From positions 1-64,000 of the forward strand of contig DASXTC010000082.1 in NCBI GenBank assembly GCA_036505635.1: DNA of 64,000 nt. The letters are read 5' to 3'. The translations under genes and the position numbers were made by a program. Positions 16,302-24,557 of the stretch are shown here, piece by piece. The stretch's first letter is position 1; each line of letters opens with the position of its first letter. The notes below the pieces were generated by a model that was not told the origin of the DNA, did not search any database, and saw nothing but the letters and a program-made list of their open reading frames with translations. This DNA is from DASXTC01 sp036505635. GTDB taxonomy: Bacteria > Acidobacteriota > Polarisedimenticolia > JACPZX01 > DASXTC01.

Positions 16302-17468
16302 TCAAACCCCCTCCAGCGCCTGACCGAGGTCCTCCACCAGGTCCTCGGCGTTCTCGATCCCGCAGCTCATGCGCACCAGGTCGTCGGTGATCCCGAGCCG
16401 GTCGCGATCCTCCCGGCTCATCCCGGCGTGCGAGGTGACGGCGGGCCGCGTCATCAGCGTCTCGACGCCACCGAGGCTGGGCGCGACGAAGGGGAGGCGC
16501 ACGGCACCCAGGAGCCGTTCGGCCGCCGCCGCTCCGCCGCGAAGCCGGAAGCTGAGCATCCCGCCGAAGCCGCTGAGAATCTCCACCGCGTGCGCGTGGT
16601 CCGGGTGAGACGGAAGGCCCGGGTAGTTGACCTGCGCCGCCTTCGGATGGGTGGCGAGGAAACGCGCCACGGCGAGCCCGTTGACGCCGGCCGCCTTGAC
16701 CCTCAGGGCCAGCGTCTTGATCCCGCGCGACAGCATGTAGCACGTGTGGGGATCGAGGGAGCCGCCGTAGTGGTTGAGCGTCCGGCGCACGGTCTCCACG
16801 CGTTCGACGCTTCCGGCGACGCACCCGGCCACCAGGTCCGAGTGCCCGTTGAGGTACTTCGTGGCGCTGTGGAAGACCAGGTCGATCCCGTGGACGAGGG
16901 GGTTGCAGTTGACGGGGCTGGCGAAGGTGTTGTCGATGATCGTGAGGAGCCGCTCGCGCCTGGCGAAGGCCACCGCCTCCTTGAGACGCGGCACGCGCAT
17001 CAAGGGGTTGGTGATCGTCTCCAGGAGAAAGAGCTTCGTGGAGGGGCGGCGCGCCGCCTCCCACGACTCGGGCCGCTGGGGGTCCACGAAGGTGTAGCTC
17101 AGCCCGATGTCCTCGGCATGGTGCGTGAGGAAGTCGTGCGTCCCTCCGTAGAGACAGTCGGAGGCGAGCAGGTGATCTCCTTTCTTGAGGTTCGCCAGCA
17201 GCGCGCAGGTGACCGCCGCCATCCCGGATGACGTGGCCACGGCCGCCTCGGCCCGCTCGAGCGCCGCCAGCCTGTCGTGGAGATAACGCTGCGTGGGCGT
17301 GCTGTTGAGCCGGATGTACTTGATGTCATGGTAATCGGTGCCCGGCTCCACCGAGTAGACGGTCCCCTGGAATATCGGAAAGACGATCGAGCCTTCCGGC
17401 CCCGGCCTGCGATCCCCCGCGTGCACCGCGAGCGTCTCGATCCGGTAGCCTGCATCCCTTCGCTCCAT
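16302..17468 (-). CDS. Trans-sulfuration PLP enzyme (cystathionine gamma-synthase/lyase family)
   Basis: This 388-residue PLP enzyme of the Cys/Met metabolism family has the PLP-binding lysine in HSATKYLNGHSD (about residue 200), GMAAV at about residue 80, the active-site tyrosine in CLYGGTHDF and the catalytic aspartate in IIDNTF. It would make or break C-S bonds in cystathionine, homocysteine or methionine; the exact member (MetB, MetC or MGL-type) cannot be fixed from the sequence. The start ATG at 17468 has a GGAGGG Shine-Dalgarno. A longer in-frame region upstream overlaps the divergent ada gene and is not real. A TATCGT -10-like box lies upstream on this strand. Confidence 0.92.
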   Translation of the reverse strand: MERRDAGYRIETLAVHAGDRRPGPEGSIVFPIFQGTVYSVEPGTDYHDIKYIRLNSTPTQRYLHDRLAALERAEAAVATSSGMAAVTCALLANLKKGDHLLASDCLYGGTHDFLTHHAEDIGLSYTFVDPQRPESWEAARRPSTKLFLLETITNPLMRVPRLKEAVAFARRERLLTIIDNTFASPVNCNPLVHGIDLVFHSATKYLNGHSDLVAGCVAGSVERVETVRRTLNHYGGSLDPHTCYMLSRGIKTLALRVKAAGVNGLAVARFLATHPKAAQVNYPGLPSHPDHAHAVEILSGFGGMLSFRLRGGAAAAERLLGAVRLPFVAPSLGGVETLMTRPAVTSHAGMSREDRDRLGITDDLVRMSCGIENAEDLVEDLGQALEGV

Positions 17469-17599
17469 CCGGCCCTCCCTCTGATGTGCCGCGTCATGGA
17501 CTACATACGATAGCGCGGATGGGATTCCTCGGGAACCATCCCGGTTTGACCGCAAGGAACGGATAGACGCCCCGCGCCACCTGGGGTACCGTTGCGCGC

Positions 17600-18661
17600 A
17601 TGAGGGACACAGACAGGTGGCGGGCCGTGCGGACCCGTGACGCGAGCTTCGACGGCCGGTTCGTCTACGCCGTGGGATCGACGGGCATCTTCTGCCGTCC
17701 CTCGTGCCCCAGCCGCCGCCCCGCCCGGCGCCACGTGGCCTTCTACCCCGTGGCCGAAGCGGCGCGGCGGGAGGGTTACCGGCCCTGCCGGCGATGCCGT
17801 CCCGAGAGGGCCGGTGGAGCCGACTCATCCCTCGAGAGAATCCAGCTCGTCTGCCGCCACATCGCCGATCACCCCGACGAGGCGGCCGGCCTTCGCAGGC
17901 TGGCGGGGCTCGCCGGGCTGAGCTCATTTCACTTCCAGCGGACCTTCAAGCGGATCGTCGGCGTCACGCCAAGGCAGTACGCCGAGGAGGTCCGCCTGCA
18001 CCGGCTCCGCGGGCATCTCAAGGAGGCACGCAACGTGACCGACGCGCTCTATCAAGCCGGATATGGTTCGAGCAGTCGTCTGTACGAGAAGGCCCCGTCG
18101 CGTCTGGGGATGACGCCGGCCTCGTATCGCCGTGGTGGTGAAGGCGCGGCGATCCGCTACACGATCGTCGAGTCCCCGCTGGGCAGGATCCTCGTGGCCG
18201 CCACCTCGCGCGGAATCTGCCGGGTCCTCCTGGGGGATGGCGTCGCCCGGCTGGAGGCGGCGCTTCGCCGCGAGCTGCCGAAGGCCGACCTGCGCCGTGA
18301 CGACGCCGGGCTCTCCCGGTGGGTCGGGGCGATCCGGAAGGACCTCGATGGGCGCGCCCCATGCCCCGACCTGCCCCTCGACATCCAGGCCACGGCGTTC
18401 CAGCGGCAGGTCTGGGAGGCTCTCCGGGCGATCCCGAGAGGGGAGACCCGCAGCTACTCCGCGGTCGCCCGCGCTATCGGGCACCCGAAGGCGGCCCGCG
18501 CCGTCGGGGCCGCCTGCGGGTCCAACCCCGTGTCCCTCATCGTCCCCTGCCACCGGGTGGTGCGGGAGGACGGCTCGCTCGGTGGCTACGGCTGGGGCCT
18601 CGACCGCAAGAGGAAGCTGCTGGAGATGGAGAGCAGGCCCGGGCGGGCACGCAGATCGTGA
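17600..18661 (+). CDS. ada: Ada: bifunctional DNA alkylation repair protein and activator
   Basis: This 353-residue protein is close to the E. coli Ada length. It has the N-terminal Ada zinc domain with the methylphosphotriester-accepting cysteine in GIFCRPSCPSRRP and the other two zinc cysteines in RPCRRC (four in total). An AraC-type helix-turn-helix follows (about residues 80-175, FHFQRTFKRIVGVTPRQY). The C-terminal O6-alkylguanine methyltransferase domain carries IVPCHRVV. It accepts methyl groups from damaged DNA and, once methylated, activates repair genes. It is divergent from the trans-sulfuration gene. No Shine-Dalgarno is seen; a TACCGT box ends 7 nt before ATG, consistent with a leaderless transcript. 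Confidence 0.96.
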   Translation: MRDTDRWRAVRTRDASFDGRFVYAVGSTGIFCRPSCPSRRPARRHVAFYPVAEAARREGYRPCRRCRPERAGGADSSLERIQLVCRHIADHPDEAAGLRRLAGLAGLSSFHFQRTFKRIVGVTPRQYAEEVRLHRLRGHLKEARNVTDALYQAGYGSSSRLYEKAPSRLGMTPASYRRGGEGAAIRYTIVESPLGRILVAATSRGICRVLLGDGVARLEAALRRELPKADLRRDDAGLSRWVGAIRKDLDGRAPCPDLPLDIQATAFQRQVWEALRAIPRGETRSYSAVARAIGHPKAARAVGAACGSNPVSLIVPCHRVVREDGSLGGYGWGLDRKRKLLEMESRPGRARRS

Positions 18662-18672
18662 CGGGGAACGGG

Positions 18673-18704
18673 GGGCCCGCCTGCGACGGCCCGCGGGCGG
18701 GCCC
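18673..18704. terminator. Hairpin between convergent ada and DUF1059 genes
   Basis: Nine perfect base pairs (18673-18681 with 18696-18704) enclose a 14-nt loop in the 57-nt gap between two convergent stops. There is no T-tract on either strand, so it may act as a bidirectional or Rho-independent-like stop only weakly. Confidence 0.45.
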
Positions 18705-18718
18705 GCCCCTGTCCGGAA

Positions 18719-18916
18719 TTACTTCTCGTCCTTGAGGAACGAGCGGAGCTGCTCGCGCAGATCCGGAGAGTTCTTGTGGCCGTGCTCCTCGATCGCGTGG
18801 CGCACCGCCACGGAAAGGACCTCCTCCTCGGTTCCCGCGATGTAGAGCGTGCAGTTCTTCTCGCTTGGGAACGCCCTGCAGTCGGCGACCTTCCTCTTTC
18901 CTGCCAGCATCGTCAT
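18719..18916 (-). CDS. DUF1059 small protein
   Basis: This 65-residue protein fits DUF1059, a family of small cysteine-containing proteins. The N-terminal half has KVADCRAFPSEKNCTLYIAG with two cysteines, and the C-terminal helix holds HAIEEHGHKNSPDLREQLR. No function is established; some members are stress-related. ATG 18916 has a GAGGAGAG Shine-Dalgarno and overlaps the stop of the upstream HhH glycosylase gene by 4 nt, so it is translationally coupled. The longer frame extending upstream is antisense to nothing useful and overlaps that gene. Confidence 0.85.
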   Translation of the reverse strand: MTMLAGKRKVADCRAFPSEKNCTLYIAGTEEEVLSVAVRHAIEEHGHKNSPDLREQLRSFLKDEK

Positions 18917-19605
18917 ACTCTCCTCTGCGTCAGGTTGAAGTGGCACCACCCGGACAGGGGACACAGGTCGCAGGCCGGGTTCGATCTCCTGCACAACGTC
19001 CGGCCGTGCCGGCGCAGCGCCAGATGGGCGTGCGCCAGCCACCGGGCGTCCTTGCGGATACCGGCCATCGCCGTCTCCCGGGCCGAGCGGTAGCCCAAAG
19101 CATAGCTCTTTTTTTCTTCGCCGAAACCGAGCCGCTGGAGCACGCGCAGCCCGTTGGAGTCGAGCGCCAGCACGGGCGCGGCGCCGGCGAACATCAGGAT
19201 CCTGTCGGCGCCAGGCTCCCCGATGGCGGGGAACATCTCGAGGATCTTCCTCGCCTCGGGCAGGGGGCGGCGCACCACCTCCTCCAGGTCGCCGCCGCAC
19301 TCCTGAAGCGCGATCCGGGCGATCTCCCGGAGCTTTTCGACGCGCAGCTCCGGTTTCATACCGCCCAGCTTCGCCACTTCGAGCAGGAGCTCGCGGGGCG
19401 CGGCGAGGATCCGGACCGGATCCGTTCCCACTCTCTCCTTCAGGGCGACGAACGCCCGCTCGTGACGCTCATCATCCACGAGATAGGCCACGTTCTCCCA
19501 CAGGATCATCTCGAGGGGGCCGGTGGCCGGCGGCGCCCCGGGCCGTCCATACGCTTTTTCCAGGGCCTTGATGATCTCGGGCAGCGGCCGGCGGCACCGG
19601 TTCAT
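18913..19605 (-). CDS. Endonuclease III-like HhH-GPD DNA glycosylase
   Basis: This 230-residue base-excision repair protein has a helix-hairpin-helix region (FPAIGEPGADRIL), the catalytic Asp in LALDSNGLRV and a C-terminal [4Fe-4S] loop CRRSNPACDLCPLSGWC (C-x6-C-x2-C-x5-C). The Nth catalytic lysine after the HhH glycine is not in its usual place (ADR instead of a K), so it may be a monofunctional glycosylase rather than a glycosylase/AP lyase. The ATG at 19605 has GGAGG 8 nt upstream; GTG at 19614 is an alternative. It precedes DUF1059 in the same operon. Confidence 0.87.
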   Translation of the reverse strand: MNRCRRPLPEIIKALEKAYGRPGAPPATGPLEMILWENVAYLVDDERHERAFVALKERVGTDPVRILAAPRELLLEVAKLGGMKPELRVEKLREIARIALQECGGDLEEVVRRPLPEARKILEMFPAIGEPGADRILMFAGAAPVLALDSNGLRVLQRLGFGEEKKSYALGYRSARETAMAGIRKDARWLAHAHLALRRHGRTLCRRSNPACDLCPLSGWCHFNLTQRRV

Positions 19606-19633
19606 GCGGTCCACCTCCCGGCTCCCCTCCTCC

Positions 19634-21688
19634 TCACGGCTTCGTGTAGCGCTTGAACCAGTTCATGAGGTAGAGCTGCGTCCGCATGAAGTTGGAAGGC
19701 TTCGAGCCGGTGCCGTGGTACTCCCCGTTGAAGCGGATCATCGCCGTGGGGATCTTCAGAGCCTTGAGCGCCTGGTAGTACTCCTCCGTCTGCCCCATCG
19801 GCGTGCGCAGGTCGAGCACGCCGGTCATCATCAGCGCCGGGGTCCTCACGTTCTTGACGTACATGAGCGGCGAATGGTCGAGCCAGTGCTTCGGGTTGTC
19901 CCAGAAATACCCGCGGTACCGCATGTAGCCCCAGGAGGTGATGTCGGTCGTGCCGGCGAAGCTGATCCAGTTGATGACGGGGGCCCGCACGGCCGCGGCC
20001 GCGAACCGATTGGTGTGGCCGATGATCCAGCTCGAGAGGACCCCGCCACCGCTCACGCCGGTGACGTACATGCGCGACGTGTCCACGTATCCCTTCGCGA
20101 TGACGGCATCCACCCCCGCCATCAGGTCGTCGTAGTCGACGCTGGGATACGCGTCGTCGATGGCATTGCCGAACTCGGTGCCGTACCCCGTGCTGCCCCT
20201 CGGGTTGACGTAGAGCACGACGTACCCGTTGGCCGCGAGATTCTGGAAGGAGTAGCTGAAGGCCACGTTGTACATCGCGTGCGGGCCGCCGTGGATGTGG
20301 AGAATGAGCGGATACTTCACCTTGGCGTCGAAGTCCGGCGGCAAGACGATCCAGCCCTGCACCTTCGGTCCGCCCCCCGAGCCGTACCAGATCTCCGAGA
20401 CCTCCCCGAGCCGGCGCCCCTCCAGAATGTCGTCGTTGACGTGGGTCAGCTTCGCCGGCGGTCCCGGGCTCGTCAGGGAGTAACGGACCACCTCTCCGGG
20501 TTCCTGCGGCGCCGACCTGATCCCCACCGCCGTCCCGCCTGCCGCGAGCGAGGTCAACGAGAGCATGTGCGTTCCCTCGGTCACGCGCCGGACCCCGTCC
20601 TTCAGCGAGGCGAACAGGACGTTGCTCGAGCCGCGGTCGTCCACCGTGAAGTAGAGCCCGCTGCCGTCGGGCGCCCAGTGAAGGTTCTCCGGGTCACGGT
20701 CCAGATCCCCCGAGATCCTGCGCGCCCCCGTTCCGTCCCGCCCGATGACGTAGATCTCCTCGGTCTTGTAGGTCTGCGTCGTCCAGGCGAACCCCGTGTA
20801 GGCGATCGACCTGCCGTCGGGCGAGACGACCGGGCCGGTCCAGGGCCCCTTCTCCTTCGTGATCTGCCGGACGGCCAGCGTCTTCACGTTGACGGCGTGG
20901 ATGTGCGACTCGCGGTACCTGTCGTCCGCGTCGTCCTCGCGCAGGGCGTCGAAGAGGATCTCCTCGCCGTCGGGTGTCCAGTCGATCCTCAGCGCGAACG
21001 GAAGCCCTTCGGGACGGCCCCCGACGTTCCAGTTCCCCGAGGTGACCTGGCGCGGCGTCCCGCCGTCGGCGGTCACGAAGAACAGGTGCGTGAAGCCGTC
21101 CTCGAGGAGCCCCTGCCGGTCCAGCCGGTAGTTGCGCGCCTCGATGATGCGCGGCGCCTCGGTCCAGGTCGCCCCCTTGGGCGGTGTCGGAAGGTCGATC
21201 TTCCACGAATCCTGCTTCCGGACGAGCGCCGTGAACGCGATGAAGCGGCCGTCGGGAGACCAGTCGATGTTGGCCGGTGGTTCGTCCACCCGCGTGATCT
21301 GCGAGATCGCCCCCTCGGCGTCCATCCACCTCACGAAGATCTGCGTGCCCTTGGGCTCACCGTCGGCCAGGTACGCGATCCGGGTGCCGTCGGGAGACCA
21401 CCGGGCGCCGGTGCCCTTCACGAGGAAGCGGTTCCTGGAGCCGTCGACGTTCACGATCCAGAGGGCCGACGCCCACTTGTCTTCCATCCTGTCGACCCAC
21501 TGGCGCGTGTAGACGACTCGCGAGCCGTCCGGGGAGAGCTGCGGATCGCTGACCTGCTCCCAGTCGAGGTAGTTCGCCACCTCCAGCTTCTGCGCGGGAG
21601 CCGGCTCGCCGGCGAGGAGGGGGGCGGGGAGGTGCGCGGTGAGATGGAGCGCGAGACCGATGAGGATGGCCGAGCGTGGTCTGAGCAT
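19634..21688 (-). CDS. S9 family prolyl oligopeptidase-like peptidase, exported
   Basis: This 684-residue serine peptidase has a signal peptide (ILIGLALHLTAHLPAPLLAG), a beta-propeller with DPD40-type repeats (LSPDGSRVVYTR, WSPDGTRIAYL) and a C-terminal alpha/beta hydrolase. The catalytic Ser is in GVSGGGVLS (about residue 546), Asp in GVLDLRTP (about 626) and His in GEYHGTG (about 657). The family cleaves peptides from the N-terminus as dipeptidyl or acylaminoacyl peptidases. ATG 21688 has an AGGAGG Shine-Dalgarno. It is the first gene of a three-gene operon with the glycosylase and DUF1059. Confidence 0.93.
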   Translation of the reverse strand: MLRPRSAILIGLALHLTAHLPAPLLAGEPAPAQKLEVANYLDWEQVSDPQLSPDGSRVVYTRQWVDRMEDKWASALWIVNVDGSRNRFLVKGTGARWSPDGTRIAYLADGEPKGTQIFVRWMDAEGAISQITRVDEPPANIDWSPDGRFIAFTALVRKQDSWKIDLPTPPKGATWTEAPRIIEARNYRLDRQGLLEDGFTHLFFVTADGGTPRQVTSGNWNVGGRPEGLPFALRIDWTPDGEEILFDALREDDADDRYRESHIHAVNVKTLAVRQITKEKGPWTGPVVSPDGRSIAYTGFAWTTQTYKTEEIYVIGRDGTGARRISGDLDRDPENLHWAPDGSGLYFTVDDRGSSNVLFASLKDGVRRVTEGTHMLSLTSLAAGGTAVGIRSAPQEPGEVVRYSLTSPGPPAKLTHVNDDILEGRRLGEVSEIWYGSGGGPKVQGWIVLPPDFDAKVKYPLILHIHGGPHAMYNVAFSYSFQNLAANGYVVLYVNPRGSTGYGTEFGNAIDDAYPSVDYDDLMAGVDAVIAKGYVDTSRMYVTGVSGGGVLSSWIIGHTNRFAAAAVRAPVINWISFAGTTDITSWGYMRYRGYFWDNPKHWLDHSPLMYVKNVRTPALMMTGVLDLRTPMGQTEEYYQALKALKIPTAMIRFNGEYHGTGSKPSNFMRTQLYLMNWFKRYTKP

Positions 21689-21764
21689 GAAACCTCCTGT
21701 CGTATCGAACGGGTGGCTGACCGCCATGCGGCGCGGATATCGTATCCCAGGTGAGGCCGATCCG

Positions 21765-21794
21765 TTGACCTCCGCTCTCACCTGCCGGTAGGCT
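21765..21794 (+). promoter_or_regulatory. Leaderless-type promoter of the NodB-like gene
   Basis: A -35 TTGACC (21765-21770) is followed after 18 nt by TAGGCT (21789-21794), which ends exactly 7 nt before ATG 21802. No Shine-Dalgarno is present in the gap, which is C-rich. This is the geometry expected for a leaderless mRNA. Confidence 0.45.
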
Positions 21795-21801
21795 TCCCCC
21801 C

Positions 21802-23106
21802 ATGCCGCCCATGAGCCTCATCGCCCTCTCGCTTCTTCTGGCCGCGGGCGACCCGAACCTCGAGAGGACCACCTGGCCGTCATTCCCCGCCGACCCGGCC
21901 GAGCGCATCGAGCGGGACCTGGCCCTCATCTACACCACCGACAACATCGGGCCGACGGTCACATTCGCGAGGCTCGGCTATCCCGGTCGCATCCTCTTCA
22001 GGCTGCACGAGGATCACCCGCTCTTGAAAGTGGTGATTATGTCGACGCCGGCTACGCGCTACGTGCAAGGGCGGACGCTGGCCGACTCTCCCGAGGCGGC
22101 CGCAACATGGAAGGCGCTGGCGACCGAGCCGCGTTTCGACTGGATCGAGCTGGGGGGGGAGGGGTACACGCACTCGCCGCCCGGCGACACGAACATCAAT
22201 CATCACGAGTTCTCCATCAGACAGAGCGGCTGCAATCTGGACCACGCCAGGATGGGGGAGCTCGACTACTGCCGCGAGAGGTTCAGACTGGCGCGCGAGG
22301 CCTACCGCGCCGCGGGGATTCCCGATGCGCGAGTGTCACTGATGCGTTTCCCCGGGATCGAGGACAGCCCGGCGGCGCTCCAGGCGGCCGACGAGGCGGG
22401 GTTTCTCGCGATCCTGGGGGGGCGCCATCCCGAGGAGCCGGGACGGGACTGGTGGATCCCCCATCAGGGCGGCGGAGAGATCCTGGAGATCGAGAACAGC
22501 AACGCCTTGAAGCTCTTCGCGCGCTCGGCGGCTCTGGAGGAGGGGCTGCGCTCCGGCCGGATCGCGCCCGCCGGCGTCAGGCGGAGCGCCGAGTTCGCCG
22601 CGGCGGTGGCGCGCGGCATCGAGCGCGCCGAGAAGGCGGCGGCCACCGGCGGGATCCTGAACCTCTCGGATCAGTGGTTCGAGACCTTCGCTTACATCGG
22701 AGACATCATGCCGCGCTATCTCGTGCTCGACGCCGTCCTGCGCGCGGTCGAGGAGAGATATGGCCCGCGCGTCTGGTACCCGCGGGGCCGCGAGCTCGCG
22801 CTCTGGCTCGACGCGCGGCGCCACGCGAAGGTGTCGTGGCGGGTGGACGGCGACGGCGTTCAGGTCGAGGTCGATCCGCCGGCCCGCTGGGCCCGGCTCG
22901 CTCCGGAAGGGCTCGAAGCGGCGTCCCTTAAGGTTTCTCTGCCCGCCCGGTTCGGCGCGGTGCGCGAGGTGAGGATCGGGGAAGGAGGCAGGGCGTCTCG
23001 CGTCCTGGACGCCTCGCGATGGTGGCGCGCCGGCGATGACATCGTCATCGTATTTCCGCTGCGGGCCGGGGTGCGTCTCTCCGTCCTCCACGGCGCTCCC
23101 CCCTGA
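21802..23106 (+). CDS. Exported protein with NodB/polysaccharide-deacetylase-like features
   Basis: This 434-residue protein starts with a hydrophobic leader (MSLIALSLLLAAG) and has motifs reminiscent of NodB-fold enzymes: an Asp near residue 50 (IYTTDNIG), EGYTHSPP with NHHEF (metal-ligand-like), and RFPGIEDS before AADEAGFLAILG. The C-terminal ~100 residues are a beta-rich segment rich in Arg and Trp. I cannot confirm catalytic identity, so the call is a fold guess. It may start at the internal ATG at 21811. A promoter lies immediately upstream. Confidence 0.6.
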   Translation: MPPMSLIALSLLLAAGDPNLERTTWPSFPADPAERIERDLALIYTTDNIGPTVTFARLGYPGRILFRLHEDHPLLKVVIMSTPATRYVQGRTLADSPEAAATWKALATEPRFDWIELGGEGYTHSPPGDTNINHHEFSIRQSGCNLDHARMGELDYCRERFRLAREAYRAAGIPDARVSLMRFPGIEDSPAALQAADEAGFLAILGGRHPEEPGRDWWIPHQGGGEILEIENSNALKLFARSAALEEGLRSGRIAPAGVRRSAEFAAAVARGIERAEKAAATGGILNLSDQWFETFAYIGDIMPRYLVLDAVLRAVEERYGPRVWYPRGRELALWLDARRHAKVSWRVDGDGVQVEVDPPARWARLAPEGLEAASLKVSLPARFGAVREVRIGEGGRASRVLDASRWWRAGDDIVIVFPLRAGVRLSVLHGAPP

Positions 23107-23107
23107 C

Positions 23108-24556
23108 TCACTCCACCTCGATCGTGTAGACATCGTCGGGATAGAGCCCCTCGACGCCGCGCTGCTCGATGCGATGATCGGGGCCGACCTGCAGGCCGTT
23201 GAGCTTCACGCGGACGACGGCCGCCGCCGGGTAGAGATCCCACGGGGCCTTGTCCAGCTTGAGCATCGCGTAGCCGAAGGCCGTCCCCGTGGTCGTCCGA
23301 TCGACGAGAGTCTTGCCGTCCGAGGCGTACAGCTCCACCGTGAAGTCGCACGCGGGGACCATCCCGTTGCGCGCGTCGAAACAATCCTTGCCTTCCCCCG
23401 CGCCGGCCACCGCGTCCGCGCCGCCGCCGCGCGCCCCGGGCCCCCCGCCGGACGGCCGCACGAGGACCACGCTCACGTAGTGAGTCTCGGGACGCTGGTA
23501 GAGGCGGCAATCGTCGAACCAGATGCTGCTGCCATCACCCTTCTCGTCGGACCCGGCCGTCTTGATCTCGAGCCTCGACCTGCGCGCGGGAACCTCCACG
23601 GGATCGCCGATCTGCCACCACTCCCCGTGTACCTGAGCGAATCCCGTGCAGAGGTTCGTCGCTCCCTCGCAGACGACCTTCACGACGTATCCCTCCCCGG
23701 CGGGATTGGGCAGCTCGTACGGACCGCGGTACCCGCCTCGGAAGCGCGGCGGGACCGCCGCGTCGGCCACGGCCGCGGCGAACTTCCCCTCGTGATCGCG
23801 CAGGCGGATCTCGAACCAGTGGTCGGGGCTCCAGAGACCGCTGCCGCACAGGTGGAGGATGCCGGCGTGAAGCGCCCGGGGCGCCGACTCGATCCCCATC
23901 CGGCAGACCCCCACGACGTCGCGCCCCGGTATGTCGAGCCGGCTGACCAGACCGTTGTAGTCCGCATCGCCCCGGATTCGGATCCAGAGACGGCCCTCCT
24001 TCTGCTCGATCTGGAGCCGCGAGGGATCGCTGCGCCAGATCCTCCATCGCTCTTCGTCGATGACCTGGGATTCGAAATCGTCGCGCACCGGCGCCCCCGC
24101 GATGACCCTCCGCGGTGGGCCGCTCGTCTCGTAGCGGGGATAGCCGAGCGTGTACCGCCCCTCGAACAGGCTCTCGCCGTCCTGGTCATTTATGAGCAAC
24201 CTCGCCGTGAGACGGCCCTCCAGATCGGCGGGGATCGCGGCATCGGCCGGGATCTCGATCATCGCGCCCCTTCGAAGCTGGGGGATCGCCGCCGAAAATG
24301 ATCCCACGAGGGACCCGGCCGATTCGATCCGCACCGAGGCGAGCGCCGGACCCGCCTCGGCCGGCGCCTCGGCGACCCCGAATCGGAAGGCCTCGATCGC
24401 GGCGCCGGAGCCCTCCACCCGATCGACCACTCGCGGCGCATCGATCTGGAGCCCGTGGCTTCCGCGCGCCTCCACGACGACGAGTGGAGCGACCCGCGCT
24501 CCCAGGCCCCCGGCGAGCGCGAGCGCCAGACCGACACCGGCCGCCACGATCTTCAT
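23108..24556 (-). CDS. Exported protein of unknown function
   Basis: This 482-residue exported protein has a signal peptide (IVAAGVGLALALAGGLG). It is rich in beta-strand patterns with ASGSH-type turns and has no domain I recognise. The central region (about residues 180-320) has several Trp and Gly residues (WFEIRLRDHEGKF) and resembles carbohydrate-binding beta-sandwich domains. A Gly/Ala-rich low-complexity linker sits at about residues 365-385 before the last ~95 residues. It is the last gene of the operon; its start lies one base past the stop of the glycosyltransferase gene. Confidence 0.8.
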   Translation of the reverse strand: MKIVAAGVGLALALAGGLGARVAPLVVVEARGSHGLQIDAPRVVDRVEGSGAAIEAFRFGVAEAPAEAGPALASVRIESAGSLVGSFSAAIPQLRRGAMIEIPADAAIPADLEGRLTARLLINDQDGESLFEGRYTLGYPRYETSGPPRRVIAGAPVRDDFESQVIDEERWRIWRSDPSRLQIEQKEGRLWIRIRGDADYNGLVSRLDIPGRDVVGVCRMGIESAPRALHAGILHLCGSGLWSPDHWFEIRLRDHEGKFAAAVADAAVPPRFRGGYRGPYELPNPAGEGYVVKVVCEGATNLCTGFAQVHGEWWQIGDPVEVPARRSRLEIKTAGSDEKGDGSSIWFDDCRLYQRPETHYVSVVLVRPSGGGPGARGGGADAVAGAGEGKDCFDARNGMVPACDFTVELYASDGKTLVDRTTTGTAFGYAMLKLDKAPWDLYPAAAVVRVKLNGLQVGPDHRIEQRGVEGLYPDDVYTIEVE

Positions 24557-24557
24557 C

